From assembly GCA_013205645.1 (NCBI GenBank), contig JABMMH010000419.1, positions 1 to 12,373 on the forward strand: a stretch of 12,373 bases of DNA. The letters run 5' to 3'. Positions within the stretch are counted from its first letter, which is position 1, and each line of letters begins with the position of its first letter. Position numbers and translations under genes: made by a program. Of the stretch, positions 1-7,228 are shown piece by piece. The notes below the pieces were generated by a model. The model searched no databases. It was not told the DNA's origin and saw nothing but the letters and a program-made list of their open reading frames with translations. This DNA comes from Polaromonas sp. (GTDB taxonomy: Bacteria; Pseudomonadota; Gammaproteobacteria; Burkholderiales; Burkholderiaceae_C).

Positions 1-2
1 GT

Positions 3-611
3 CACGCTCATCTGCCGGTCATGTTGGACGGCGCGGCGCGCACCGCTCAGCAGGCGGCCGATGCGCTTGGCGTCGAGCTTGGGCAAATCGCCAAGAGCAT
101 TGTCTTTCGCCGCAAGGCAGACGACGTAGCGGTGATGGTCGTCACTTCGGGTGACCAACGCGTCGATGAGCGCAAAGTCGAAGCCTTGGTCTGTTCTGAC
201 GGCAAGCGCTTGGGCCGCGCCGATGCGGAATTCGTCAAAGCCAAAACCGGCTTTTCGATTGGCGGCGTGTCCCCGGTGGCGCACGCCGCGCCGCTGATTA
301 TTTTGGTGGACCAGAGCTTGTTTCGCTTTGATGAGATCTGGGCTGCGGCCGGTCATCCGAATGCCGTGTTCTCACTGACCGCCGAAGCCCTGGTCCGACT
401 CAGCGGCGCTCAGGTGATGGACGCTTCGGTGGAGGCAGCATCTCAGCCGATTCCGTCCCCCTGCATCTCGGTGTGCCAAATCAATGCCGTCACGGGCATG
501 TGCACCGGCTGCTTTCGATCTTTGGCAGAGATCGCCAGTTGGAGCCAAGCCAACGATGCCGAGAAAAAGCGTATCTGGGCTTTGATTGATGAGCGCGCCA
601 GTTTGGCCTGA
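3..611 (+). CDS. YbaK/EbsC-type aminoacyl-tRNA deacylase with C-terminal DUF1289 domain (5' partial)
   Basis: The frame is open from the window edge to TGA at 609-611. The residues before the first ATG (position 21) read HAHLPV, which continues the YbaK fold, so the true start is probably upstream and the ATG at 21 is internal. The YbaK part shows the conserved lysine region GQIAKSIVF (Lys codon at 93-95) and the GG-V-S-P turn in IGGVSPV, which in this family belong to the site that hydrolyses mischarged aminoacyl-tRNA. After a short linker the C-terminal ~50 residues form a DUF1289 domain, with cysteines spaced as PCISVC, then C-TG-C (CX3C...CX2C), and the following FRSLAEIASWS segment typical of that family. 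DUF1289 has no firm function; the cysteines suggest metal binding. The fusion is the odd feature. Deacylase specificity (Pro, Cys or other tRNA) cannot be decided from this fragment. Confidence 0.85.
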   Translation, partial: HAHLPVMLDGAARTAQQAADALGVELGQIAKSIVFRRKADDVAVMVVTSGDQRVDERKVEALVCSDGKRLGRADAEFVKAKTGFSIGGVSPVAHAAPLIILVDQSLFRFDEIWAAAGHPNAVFSLTAEALVRLSGAQVMDASVEAASQPIPSPCISVCQINAVTGMCTGCFRSLAEIASWSQANDAEKKRIWALIDERASLA

Positions 612-852
612 ATTCAGCACAATTGTTGATATCAGCAAAATAGTGCTTTTTAAATATTTAAAACATACAAGTCTAAATTTCTAGGTGTTTCCCCTGTAAA
701 TAAGTCCCATTGTGGCTTTAAAGTACGAACATAAGTTTGGCGTAAGAAAGCGTCAACATAGTCGCGAACACATCACCGTGGCTTTGGCCGCGGACTGTAT
801 CAGCGCAGCGGCTTCGTCGCTGGTTTCGTGACCTTCAAACAAGGGAGATTTC
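612..852 (+). promoter_or_regulatory. AT-rich upstream region of the first DUF4212/SSS operon
   Basis: This 241-bp region holds no gene. After the terminator hairpin it carries CTAGGTGTTTCCCCTG at 681-696, which resembles CTAGGTATTTACCCTTG upstream of the MFS gene (7712-7728). A plausible but weak sigma70 promoter follows: TTGTGG at 710-715, a 16-bp spacer, and TAAGTT at 732-737. Downstream, GCGTAAG and GCGTCAA (starting at 740 and 750) form a loose direct repeat with a 10-bp step. The exact 11-bp GTCAG ladder seen before the other two transporter units is absent here. The inverted-repeat similarity is visible in the sequence; the promoter assignment is a guess. Confidence 0.4.
616..651 (+). 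terminator. probable Rho-independent terminator after the YbaK gene
   Basis: The hairpin starts 5 nt after the stop codon. The outer stem is AGCAC (616-620) with GTGCT (643-647). The inner stem is TTGTTG (623-628) with CAGCAA (633-638), with one G-U pair and loop ATAT. A T run (647-651) follows. The small internal loops make it weaker than the two GC-rich terminators further on. Confidence 0.5.
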
Positions 853-1113
853 ATGGCAGAAAAAGACAATAGTCATGCCTACTGGAAAGCGACGATTCGC
901 CTGTTAACCAAAATTTTGATTATTTGGTTCATGGTGTCTTTTGGCGCAGGCATCATTTTCGTGGACGTGCTCAACCACATCAAGTTAGGCGGCTATCCGC
1001 TGGGCTTCTGGTTCGCCCAGCAAGGCTCCATTTATGTCTTCATCGCGTTGATTTTTTATTACGCCAAAAAGATGAACGAACTTGACCGTCAGTTTGACGT
1101 TCATGAAGACTGA
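853..1113 (+). CDS. DUF4212 small subunit of a sodium:solute symporter (copy A)
   Basis: An 86-aa protein with two hydrophobic helices (roughly residues 17-38 and 54-72). It has the family hallmarks YWKATIRL near the N terminus, GYPLGFWFAQQGS before the second helix, and a cytosolic tail MNELDRQFDV. This is the small-subunit family (DUF4212, solute:sodium symporter small subunit) always found next to SSS permeases of the VC_2705-like group. It should sit in the inner membrane as partner of the permease encoded 11 bp downstream. AAGGGAG at 841-847 is a good ribosome binding site for the ATG at 853. The substrate is not shown; acetate or another small carboxylate is the usual expectation. A diverged second copy lies at 11185. 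Confidence 0.93.
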   Translation: MAEKDNSHAYWKATIRLLTKILIIWFMVSFGAGIIFVDVLNHIKLGGYPLGFWFAQQGSIYVFIALIFYYAKKMNELDRQFDVHED

Positions 1114-1124
1114 GGACATTCAAA

Positions 1125-2930
1125 ATGGAACTCCAAACAACCATCTATATCTATGTCTTTGCGAGCTTTGCGCTCTACATCGGCATTGCCATCTGGGCGC
1201 GCGCCGGCTCGACCAGTGAGTTTTACGCTGCGGGCGGTAACGTCCATCCTGTGATGAATGGCATGGCCACAGCCGCTGACTGGATGAGCGCTGCCTCGTT
1301 CATCTCCATGGCGGGCCTGATCTCCAACATGGGTTACGGCGGCGGCCTGTTCCTGATGGGCTGGACTGGTGGCTACGTGCTACTGGCCATGCTGCTGGCC
1401 CCGTACTTGCGCAAGTTTGGCAAGTTCACAGTGCCGCAATTCATCGGCGACCGTTTTTACTCCAAGAGCGCCAGTTCGATCGCCGTGCTCTGCTTGTTGG
1501 TCGCCTCGCTGACCTACATCATCGGACAGATGACCGGTGTGGGTGTGGCGTTCTCGCGTTTCTTAGGCGTGTCTAGCGAAGTCGGGATTTACGCAGGCAT
1601 GGCCATTGTGTTTGCCTACGCTGTGTTCGGCGGCATGAAAGGCATCACCTACACCCAGGTGGCCCAGTATGTCGTGCTGATCCTGGCCTACACGGTGCCG
1701 GCCATCTTCATCTCACTGCAGTTGACGGGCAACCCGATTCCGCAGCTGGGGCTGGGCGGTGACTACGCGGGTACGGATATGTCCTTGCTGTCCAAGCTGG
1801 ACATGGTCGTGACCGATCTGGGTTTTGGTCAGTACACCACCACCACGGCGGGCAGTTCGCTGAACATGTTCATGTACACGCTGTCGTTGATGATTGGCAC
1901 CGCTGGCTTGCCCCACGTCATCATGAGATTCTTCACCGTGCCATCGGTCAAGGCCGCGCGCAGTTCAGCTGGCTGGGCACTGGTTTTCATTGCTATTCTG
2001 TACACCACGGCACCTGCTGTGGCGGCCATGGCCAAGCTGAATCTGCATGCCACGGTGAACTCAGCCGTCGCCACCGGCGGCGACCTGTATGCACCTGAAG
2101 CCAGCCTTTTGAACGAAGCCCGTCCTGATTGGATGAAGCGCTGGGAAAAAACCGGTCTGTTGACGTTTGAAGACAAAAACGCCGACGGTCGCATCCAGTA
2201 CTACAACGACAAGAGCACCAACGAAGTGGCTGTCGGCAAGGCTGACGCTGCGGGCTGGAAAGGCAACGAGTTGACGGTGAATGCCGACATCATCGTGCTG
2301 GCCAATCCTGAAATTGCCTTGTTGCCTAACTGGGTGATTGCACTGGTGGCTGCGGGTGGTTTGGCGGCTGCGCTGTCGACGGCTGCAGGCTTGTTGATGG
2401 CGATTTCGTCGGCGGTCTCGCATGACTTGGTCAAAAATATCTTCATGCCCAACATCAGCGAGCAAGGCGAGTTGCGGGCTGGCAAGATATCGATGGCTGT
2501 GGCGGTTGTGGTGGCGGGCTACCTCGGGCTCAATCCGCCCGGCTTTGCGGCAGGAACTGTGGCCTTGGCCTTTGGTGTGGCCGCCTGTTCGCTGTTTCCG
2601 GCCATCATGATGGGCATCTTCAGCAAGACGATGAACAAAGAAGGCGCCATGGCCGGTATGTTGGCCGGCCTCTTCATCACGCTGTTTTACGTGTTCGCGC
2701 ACAAGGGTCTGTTCTTTATCCAAGGCACGGGCTACTTGCCGCTGATTGGCGGTGCCAACAGCTTCTTCGGCATCAGGCCAGAAGCCTTTGGTGCGGTTGG
2801 TGCGATGGTCAACTTTGCGGTCGCATTTCTGGTCTACAAGGCGACCAAAGAGGCGCCTGCGCACATTCAAGCGATGGTCGAAGCCGTGCGTATTCCGCGT
2901 GGTTCGGGTCGGGTCCACGGCAGCCATTGA
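1125..2930 (+). CDS. sodium:solute symporter (SSS family) large subunit, VC_2705-like (copy A)
   Basis: A 601-aa polytopic permease of normal length for the group. The N-terminal core begins with STSEFYAAGGNVHP and MNGMATAADWMSAASF, the typical SSS start. GTAGLPHVIMRFFTVPSVKA matches the SSS family signature, and AAALSTAAGLLMAISSAVSHDL is the conserved helix that supplies Na2-site serines in this fold. A hydrophilic loop (about residues 304-399) holds D350-K-N-A-D354-G-R-I-Q, a DxNxDGxI EF-hand/dockerin-like loop. The gene follows the small subunit by 11 bp, with AGGA at 1113-1116 as a likely ribosome binding site, so the two form an operon. It is expected to import an organic anion with Na+ across the inner membrane. 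Family assignment is firm; the substrate (acetate, propionate, pyruvate or similar) is inferred. Confidence 0.93.
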   Translation: MELQTTIYIYVFASFALYIGIAIWARAGSTSEFYAAGGNVHPVMNGMATAADWMSAASFISMAGLISNMGYGGGLFLMGWTGGYVLLAMLLAPYLRKFGKFTVPQFIGDRFYSKSASSIAVLCLLVASLTYIIGQMTGVGVAFSRFLGVSSEVGIYAGMAIVFAYAVFGGMKGITYTQVAQYVVLILAYTVPAIFISLQLTGNPIPQLGLGGDYAGTDMSLLSKLDMVVTDLGFGQYTTTTAGSSLNMFMYTLSLMIGTAGLPHVIMRFFTVPSVKAARSSAGWALVFIAILYTTAPAVAAMAKLNLHATVNSAVATGGDLYAPEASLLNEARPDWMKRWEKTGLLTFEDKNADGRIQYYNDKSTNEVAVGKADAAGWKGNELTVNADIIVLANPEIALLPNWVIALVAAGGLAAALSTAAGLLMAISSAVSHDLVKNIFMPNISEQGELRAGKISMAVAVVVAGYLGLNPPGFAAGTVALAFGVAACSLFPAIMMGIFSKTMNKEGAMAGMLAGLFITLFYVFAHKGLFFIQGTGYLPLIGGANSFFGIRPEAFGAVGAMVNFAVAFLVYKATKEAPAHIQAMVEAVRIPRGSGRVHGSH

Positions 2931-2987
2931 GCTGGCCCACCGTTTGAAGCCGAGCTGCCTGCCCATCCGGGTGGGTAGTGACAATCG

Positions 2988-3020
2988 AGGTCCTGCTGGC
3001 TATGCTGGCAGGACCTTTTT
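2988..3020 (+). terminator. strong Rho-independent terminator after the first SSS gene
   Basis: There is a perfect 9-bp stem, AGGTCCTGC (2988-2996) with GCAGGACCT (3008-3016), an 11-nt loop, and a T run at 3016-3020. It lies 57 bp after the symporter stop. It separates the transporter pair from the small membrane protein and exonuclease genes, or attenuates read-through into them. Confidence 0.85.
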
Positions 3021-3073
3021 CAATGAACCGGCCCGAAGCTGCTTGCAGCGTCGCCGGGCCCAGGGAGTTCTTC

Positions 3074-3427
3074 ATGGTGTTTGATTTCAGCGTCGCCTTG
3101 ACGTGGATTCTTTTTCTCGCGCTGTTTCCCATCGCCTATTTCTGGCTGCGCCGTGTTTGGCGTATTCTGGTCCTGCGTGACTTCACCGAAGTCGCTCTCA
3201 AGCGCGGCGAGTCGCCGCCGAATCCTGAAAAATTCGCCCCCTATGACATGCTGGCTAATCTGATCTCTGGCACGGTGATCGTGGTGGTGATCTTGTCGGT
3301 GCTGTGGGGCGCGTTGGACTACAGCACGTGGTCGGCCATTGCCGGCAGCACCATTTGGTGCAAGTTCTTTTTCAACTTTGCGTTGTCACGCCATGCCCAC
3401 GGAAAATTGGGCGTGCAAGAAAAATAG
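3074..3427 (+). CDS. small two-TM membrane protein of unknown function
   Basis: A 117-aa protein. The frame also allows a GTG start at 2978, but that start would place the terminator hairpin inside the gene. The ATG at 3074 has CAGGGAG (3061-3067) at proper spacing, so I choose it. Helix 1 spans about residues 8-26 and ends in the basic LRRVWR; helix 2 spans about residues 63-83. Between them is a soluble stretch containing RGESPPNPEKFAPYD. The C-terminal part (WCKFFFNFALSRHAHG) is aromatic and basic. I do not recognise a family with confidence. It sits between the symporter operon and the membrane-bound exonuclease (45 bp gap), so a role as membrane partner of one of these is plausible but only inferred. 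Confidence 0.75.
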   Translation: MVFDFSVALTWILFLALFPIAYFWLRRVWRILVLRDFTEVALKRGESPPNPEKFAPYDMLANLISGTVIVVVILSVLWGALDYSTWSAIAGSTIWCKFFFNFALSRHAHGKLGVQEK

Positions 3428-3472
3428 AAAGGTAGAAAGTGAACAAGCCACTGAACATTCGGCGGGTCACGC

Positions 3473-5665
3473 ATGCGGCTTGAACGTCGACTGCTGTGGC
3501 TGCTTGTCGGTCTGGCCTTGGTTTTGGCTGCCTGGCTCGTGTTGTCATTGGCCTTGGTTTGGTTCTCTCTAGAACCCGCGCAACAGCAGGGCGTGGCCAT
3601 CTTGTTGGCGCCGAGCTGGCCTTTTTTCAGTTTGGCTTGCTTGCTCAGCCTGATCGGGCTGGTTGTCGGTTTGCGCTATGGACTGCAGTGTTTTGCCCGA
3701 GCACCGGGTCGTTTGCTTGATGAAACGCGGGTCTTGCTGTCTGCAACGGCGCCGCAAGGCCTGAGCCCCGGCTTGCTGGCAGCCGGTGCGCTGGGGAGTT
3801 CTGAAGCCACCGAATTAGCTGGCGCGATCAATGAGCTGGCAGCTCAGCGCGACCGTTTGCGTGCGGGCGTGGCAGAGCAAGTCGCTCAGGTCAGTCGAAG
3901 TCTGCAGCAAGAAAAAAACCAACTCGCGGCGCTCGTGGCCGAGCTTGCACAAAGCGTCGTGGTGTGCAATCTCGATGGCCGTATCCTGCTCTACAACCGC
4001 CGTGCCTTGCTGCAATTTCGCGCCAAGTCCAGATCGACGGGGCTGGCGGACGGGGCTGAGCTGATCGGCATCGGTCGTTCGATTTATGCGGTCTTGGACC
4101 GCCTGCTGGTGGCCCATGCGCTGGAGGCGATTCACCAGCGCATGGCACGCGGCGCGACCTCTCCATCAACTCAGTTCGTCACCACCACGACCGCCGGTCA
4201 GCTGTTGCGCGTGCACATGACGCCTGTGCGGAGCGCCACAGTGACCGACGTTGGACGAGACAACAGCCTGACGGGTTTCGTGCTGATGCTCGACAACGTC
4301 ACGCGCAGCTTCGAAGAAGAGGCACAGCGCGACCAACTGTTGCAAGAACACACCGACGGCAGTCGAGCGGCGTTGGCCCATATGCAGCTCGCGCTGGACA
4401 AGCTCAGTGGGGTGGGTGCCGAGCCGTCACAGCGCGAAGCCTCTTTGGCGGTGTTGCGCGACGAGCTGGTCGGCATGGATCAACGCATGTCAGCCTTCAC
4501 GCAGCGCGCCACCCAAGGGCTGACGACCCGCTGGCCAATGGAGGATATGTCGGGAGCCGACTTGGCCAGGGCGGCCCAGCGTCACATGGAGCGCCATTGC
4601 CAACTGTCGCTGGTGACAGAAGAGGTCGATGGCGCACTCTGGTTGAAAACCGACAGTTTTGCACTGTTGCAAGCGCTGAGCCACTTGGCCTGTCGGCTCG
4701 GCGAAGAGTTGGACGTCCGCTACTTGCAGTTGCGCTTGGTGCAGGTCGATGACCGGGCGCAGCTTGACCTGCTTTGGACGGGACGGGCGGTGAACACTGA
4801 AACCGTCATGGGCTGGGAGCTTGAGCCGATGCGCTTTGGCGGTCAGCGCACGCCGTTGACGGTGCGCGATGTGGTCGCTCGCCATGCTGGTGAGATGTGG
4901 TTCGAGCGCGAACGTGTTCGGCAAGCGGCTTTCTTTCGCTTTTCACTGCCCTTGGCCAGCCCGCAAGACCCGCAGGAAGCGGGCGAACTGCTGCCGACTG
5001 ACAGCCGACCTGAGTTCTACGACTTCGATTTGTTTCAGCACAACGAGCAGGCCAATGCGCTTGACGAGCGGCAACTCGCCGAGCTGTCCTACACGGTGTT
5101 TGACACCGAGACGACCGGGCTAAACCCGACGGGTGGTGACGAGATCATCCAACTCGGCGCTGCCCGCATCGTCAACGGCAAGCTGCTGCGGCAGGCGTTT
5201 TTCAATCACTTGGTCGATCCCGGGCGACGCATTCCAGAGGCGTCCATTTTGATTCATGGCATCACTCAGGAGATGGTCGCCGGCAAGCCGCGCATTGGCG
5301 ACGTCTTGCCGGCTTTTCATGCCTTTGCCCAAGACACGGTGCTGGTGGCGCACAACGGTGCGTTTGACATGCGGTTTTTGCAGCTCAAGGAAAAAGCCAC
5401 GGGGCTGGTGTTCAGTCAACCGGTGCTGGACACCTTGCTGCTGTCGGCGGTGGTGCACCCCAACCAAAGCTCACACCGGCTGGAGGCGATTGCCGAGCGA
5501 TTGAATGTCAACCTGCGGGGTCGGCACACCGCGCTGGGCGACGCCATGGTGACCGCTGAAGTCTGGCTGCGGTTGATGCCGCTGTTGCAACAAATGGGCA
5601 TCACGACCCTGAAGCAAGCGCGTGAGGCCGCGCAGAAAACCCACTACGCTCGGCTCAAATATTGA
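3473..5665 (+). CDS. membrane PAS/degenerate histidine kinase-like protein fused to DEDDh (DnaQ-type) 3'-5' exonuclease
   Basis: A 730-aa protein. Order: TM1 about 6-31, TM2 about 46-70, linker/coiled coil about 110-155, PAS-like region about 155-280 (VVCNLDGRILLYNRRAL), dimerisation-like helices about 284-355, HATPase-like region about 362-495, exonuclease about 538-705. The kinase half looks dead: at the H-box the phospho-acceptor histidine is replaced (TDGSRAAL, D295), and no N-box or glycine-rich ATP lid is visible, although HAGEMWFE...FFRFSLPL keeps the end-of-domain pattern. The exonuclease half looks intact: D544 and E546 (FDTETTGL), D632 (HNGAFDMRF), H685 and D690 (RHTALGD), the full DEDDh set. 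The start at 3473 is the first ATG after an in-frame stop at 3452, with GGCGGG upstream. In other proteobacteria, exonuclease genes of this kind lie beside acetate/SSS transporter genes. The nucleic-acid or nucleotide substrate is unknown. Confidence 0.88.
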   Translation: MRLERRLLWLLVGLALVLAAWLVLSLALVWFSLEPAQQQGVAILLAPSWPFFSLACLLSLIGLVVGLRYGLQCFARAPGRLLDETRVLLSATAPQGLSPGLLAAGALGSSEATELAGAINELAAQRDRLRAGVAEQVAQVSRSLQQEKNQLAALVAELAQSVVVCNLDGRILLYNRRALLQFRAKSRSTGLADGAELIGIGRSIYAVLDRLLVAHALEAIHQRMARGATSPSTQFVTTTTAGQLLRVHMTPVRSATVTDVGRDNSLTGFVLMLDNVTRSFEEEAQRDQLLQEHTDGSRAALAHMQLALDKLSGVGAEPSQREASLAVLRDELVGMDQRMSAFTQRATQGLTTRWPMEDMSGADLARAAQRHMERHCQLSLVTEEVDGALWLKTDSFALLQALSHLACRLGEELDVRYLQLRLVQVDDRAQLDLLWTGRAVNTETVMGWELEPMRFGGQRTPLTVRDVVARHAGEMWFERERVRQAAFFRFSLPLASPQDPQEAGELLPTDSRPEFYDFDLFQHNEQANALDERQLAELSYTVFDTETTGLNPTGGDEIIQLGAARIVNGKLLRQAFFNHLVDPGRRIPEASILIHGITQEMVAGKPRIGDVLPAFHAFAQDTVLVAHNGAFDMRFLQLKEKATGLVFSQPVLDTLLLSAVVHPNQSSHRLEAIAERLNVNLRGRHTALGDAMVTAEVWLRLMPLLQQMGITTLKQAREAAQKTHYARLKY

Positions 5666-5690
5666 GAGCGCATCGGCAGTGTTCTCTCCT

Positions 5691-7124
5691 TCAAAAACGC
5701 CCTGATTCGTAACGCTGACCCAACACGTCTTGCAGCGTCTGAACCACTGAAAAAGCGTCCTTCAGGTGGCTGCGTTCGAAGTTGGACAGCTCTTTCAGAT
5801 TCAAATAATTATCAGGCGCTTGACCGCGCGAGATTTGCAGCGCTTGGTGCGTGATGCGCAGTTTGGCCAAAAACTCAAAGGCGTCGCGCAGGTCGTGCGC
5901 CCCTTGCTCGCTGACCTCGTCGGTCTGGCTGGCTTGCGCCAGTCTGTCGTGCGTGTTGGCGATATCGATACCGCCAGCCAGCGCATAGACCCGCGCCAGA
6001 TCCACCACCGGGACGATACCCTTGTGCTTGAGGTCGATACTGCCAGCATGCTCGCCGCCACGAAGGGTCAGCAGACGCCCAAACAGACCTAAGGGTGGGC
6101 GGTGCTTGAGCGCGTTGCTCACCATGTGGGCCAAAAACAGGCTTTTGCCCTGGGTTTGCAGAAGCAGGTCGTGGCGCAGCGTGTCTAGCAGTGCAGCTTG
6201 GCCGTGGATCAAGCGCAGGTCAAAAAACACGCAGGTCAGCATCAGCGCCTGAGGGTCAGGCGTGTTGATCCAGTGCTTGAAGTAGTCGGCCCAGCGCTGG
6301 CGAGGTTGGCGCCACGTGTCGGTCATGGCCATCATCTCGCCCGGGCAGTGGATATAGCCGCAGGCGTTCAAGCCGTCGCAGACAAAGCGAGAAAAGGTCT
6401 TAAAGTACGTGCCGTGGGCGGTTTCGTCAAAGCTGTCGTCCAAGATCAGGCAGTTGTCTTGGTCCGTTTTGGCGGCCTGTTCATTGCGCGCTTGCGAGCC
6501 AGCCGCCACCCACGCATAGTCAATCGGCGCCGGACCCAACTGCGCTTGGGCCAGTTGAATCAGCTGCACCGTGAAGGCGTCGGTCATGGCGGTGATGATG
6601 TGGCCTGTGCTGTAGGCGCTGGCACCTGCCGAAGCCAAATGCTGTTGCAAGCGCTTGATACGCTGACTGATTTGCACCAGACCGTCGAGCGTGGTCTGTT
6701 TGTAGATGTCCTCCGCGAGGTACACCGGTGAGGTGCTGCGCTGCTCAGTCAGGTCGGTCGGGGTGACCATGCCGACGATGCGTTGGCCAGACATCACCGG
6801 CACGTGGTGAATGTTGTGGCGCGTCATCAGCAGCACGGCTTCAAAGGCGGGGCTGTCAGCGTTCACAGTCATGGGCGACCGCGTGGCGATGTCGGCCACT
6901 GGCCGTTCGATATCCAAACCTTGGGCGACCACCCGATTGCGCAAGTCACTGTCGGTGACCAGCCCGACCAGTAGCGTCTGTTCGACGAGCATCAAAGACG
7001 ACACGCCTTGCTCGCGCATGAGCTCAGCGGCTGCGCGAATGCTGGCCGATGGCGCCAACGTGATCGGTGGCCGTTTGATGAGGGCCTGCAGCGGCGTCGT
7101 CAACAAGTTCAGGTCGTGCGTCAT
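5691..7124 (-). CDS. CBS-CBS-DUF294 putative nucleotidyltransferase
   Basis: A 477-aa soluble protein, convergent with the exonuclease gene (25 bp between stops). CBS domain 1 spans about residues 12-68 and CBS domain 2 about 76-130 (HHVPVMSGQRIVGMVTPTDL). The DUF294 nucleotidyltransferase region (about 145-290) has the GlnD/DNA-pol-beta-type signature G209-S210-QAR-N-E215...T220-D221-x-D223-N, the GSX10DXD metal site. The DUF294 C-terminal domain (about 315-465) ends in FERSHLKDAF. CBS pairs usually bind adenine nucleotides. Related proteins often carry an N-terminal cyclic-nucleotide-binding domain and are about 600 aa or more; that domain is absent here. The start at 7124 (reading leftward) lacks a clear Shine-Dalgarno. 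Protein uridylylation or adenylylation is predicted by analogy; no target is known. Confidence 0.88.
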   Translation of the reverse strand: MTHDLNLLTTPLQALIKRPPITLAPSASIRAAAELMREQGVSSLMLVEQTLLVGLVTDSDLRNRVVAQGLDIERPVADIATRSPMTVNADSPAFEAVLLMTRHNIHHVPVMSGQRIVGMVTPTDLTEQRSTSPVYLAEDIYKQTTLDGLVQISQRIKRLQQHLASAGASAYSTGHIITAMTDAFTVQLIQLAQAQLGPAPIDYAWVAAGSQARNEQAAKTDQDNCLILDDSFDETAHGTYFKTFSRFVCDGLNACGYIHCPGEMMAMTDTWRQPRQRWADYFKHWINTPDPQALMLTCVFFDLRLIHGQAALLDTLRHDLLLQTQGKSLFLAHMVSNALKHRPPLGLFGRLLTLRGGEHAGSIDLKHKGIVPVVDLARVYALAGGIDIANTHDRLAQASQTDEVSEQGAHDLRDAFEFLAKLRITHQALQISRGQAPDNYLNLKELSNFERSHLKDAFSVVQTLQDVLGQRYESGRF

Positions 7125-7228
7125 GGTTGATTTTCATTGTGTCAGAGCCCATCGGTATCTTCAAGGTGAAACAATGGCGCATGAACTCAGCCACCCTTTC
7201 CAGCGCGCAGCGGACGTCTTCTGCGTCT

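Noticed and set aside
742..766. GTAAG/GTCAA/GTCGC as a GTCAG-type ladder before the first SSS operon
   Set aside because: Steps are 10 and 9 bp instead of 11 and the cores differ; mentioned only as a loose similarity.
2061..2984. 307-codon open frame on the minus strand over the first SSS gene
   Set aside because: The translation is rich in His/Arg/Gln with no hydrophobic core or motif; it is the antisense shadow of a clear SSS permease.
2978..3073. GTG-start extension of the small membrane protein gene
   Set aside because: It would put the 9-bp terminator stem inside the coding region; the ATG at 3074 has a proper ribosome binding site.
5664..5688. GAGAG...CTCTC inverted repeat between the convergent exonuclease and DUF294 genes
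   Set aside because: Only 5-bp arms, 15-nt loop and no T run on either strand; not enough for a bidirectional terminator.
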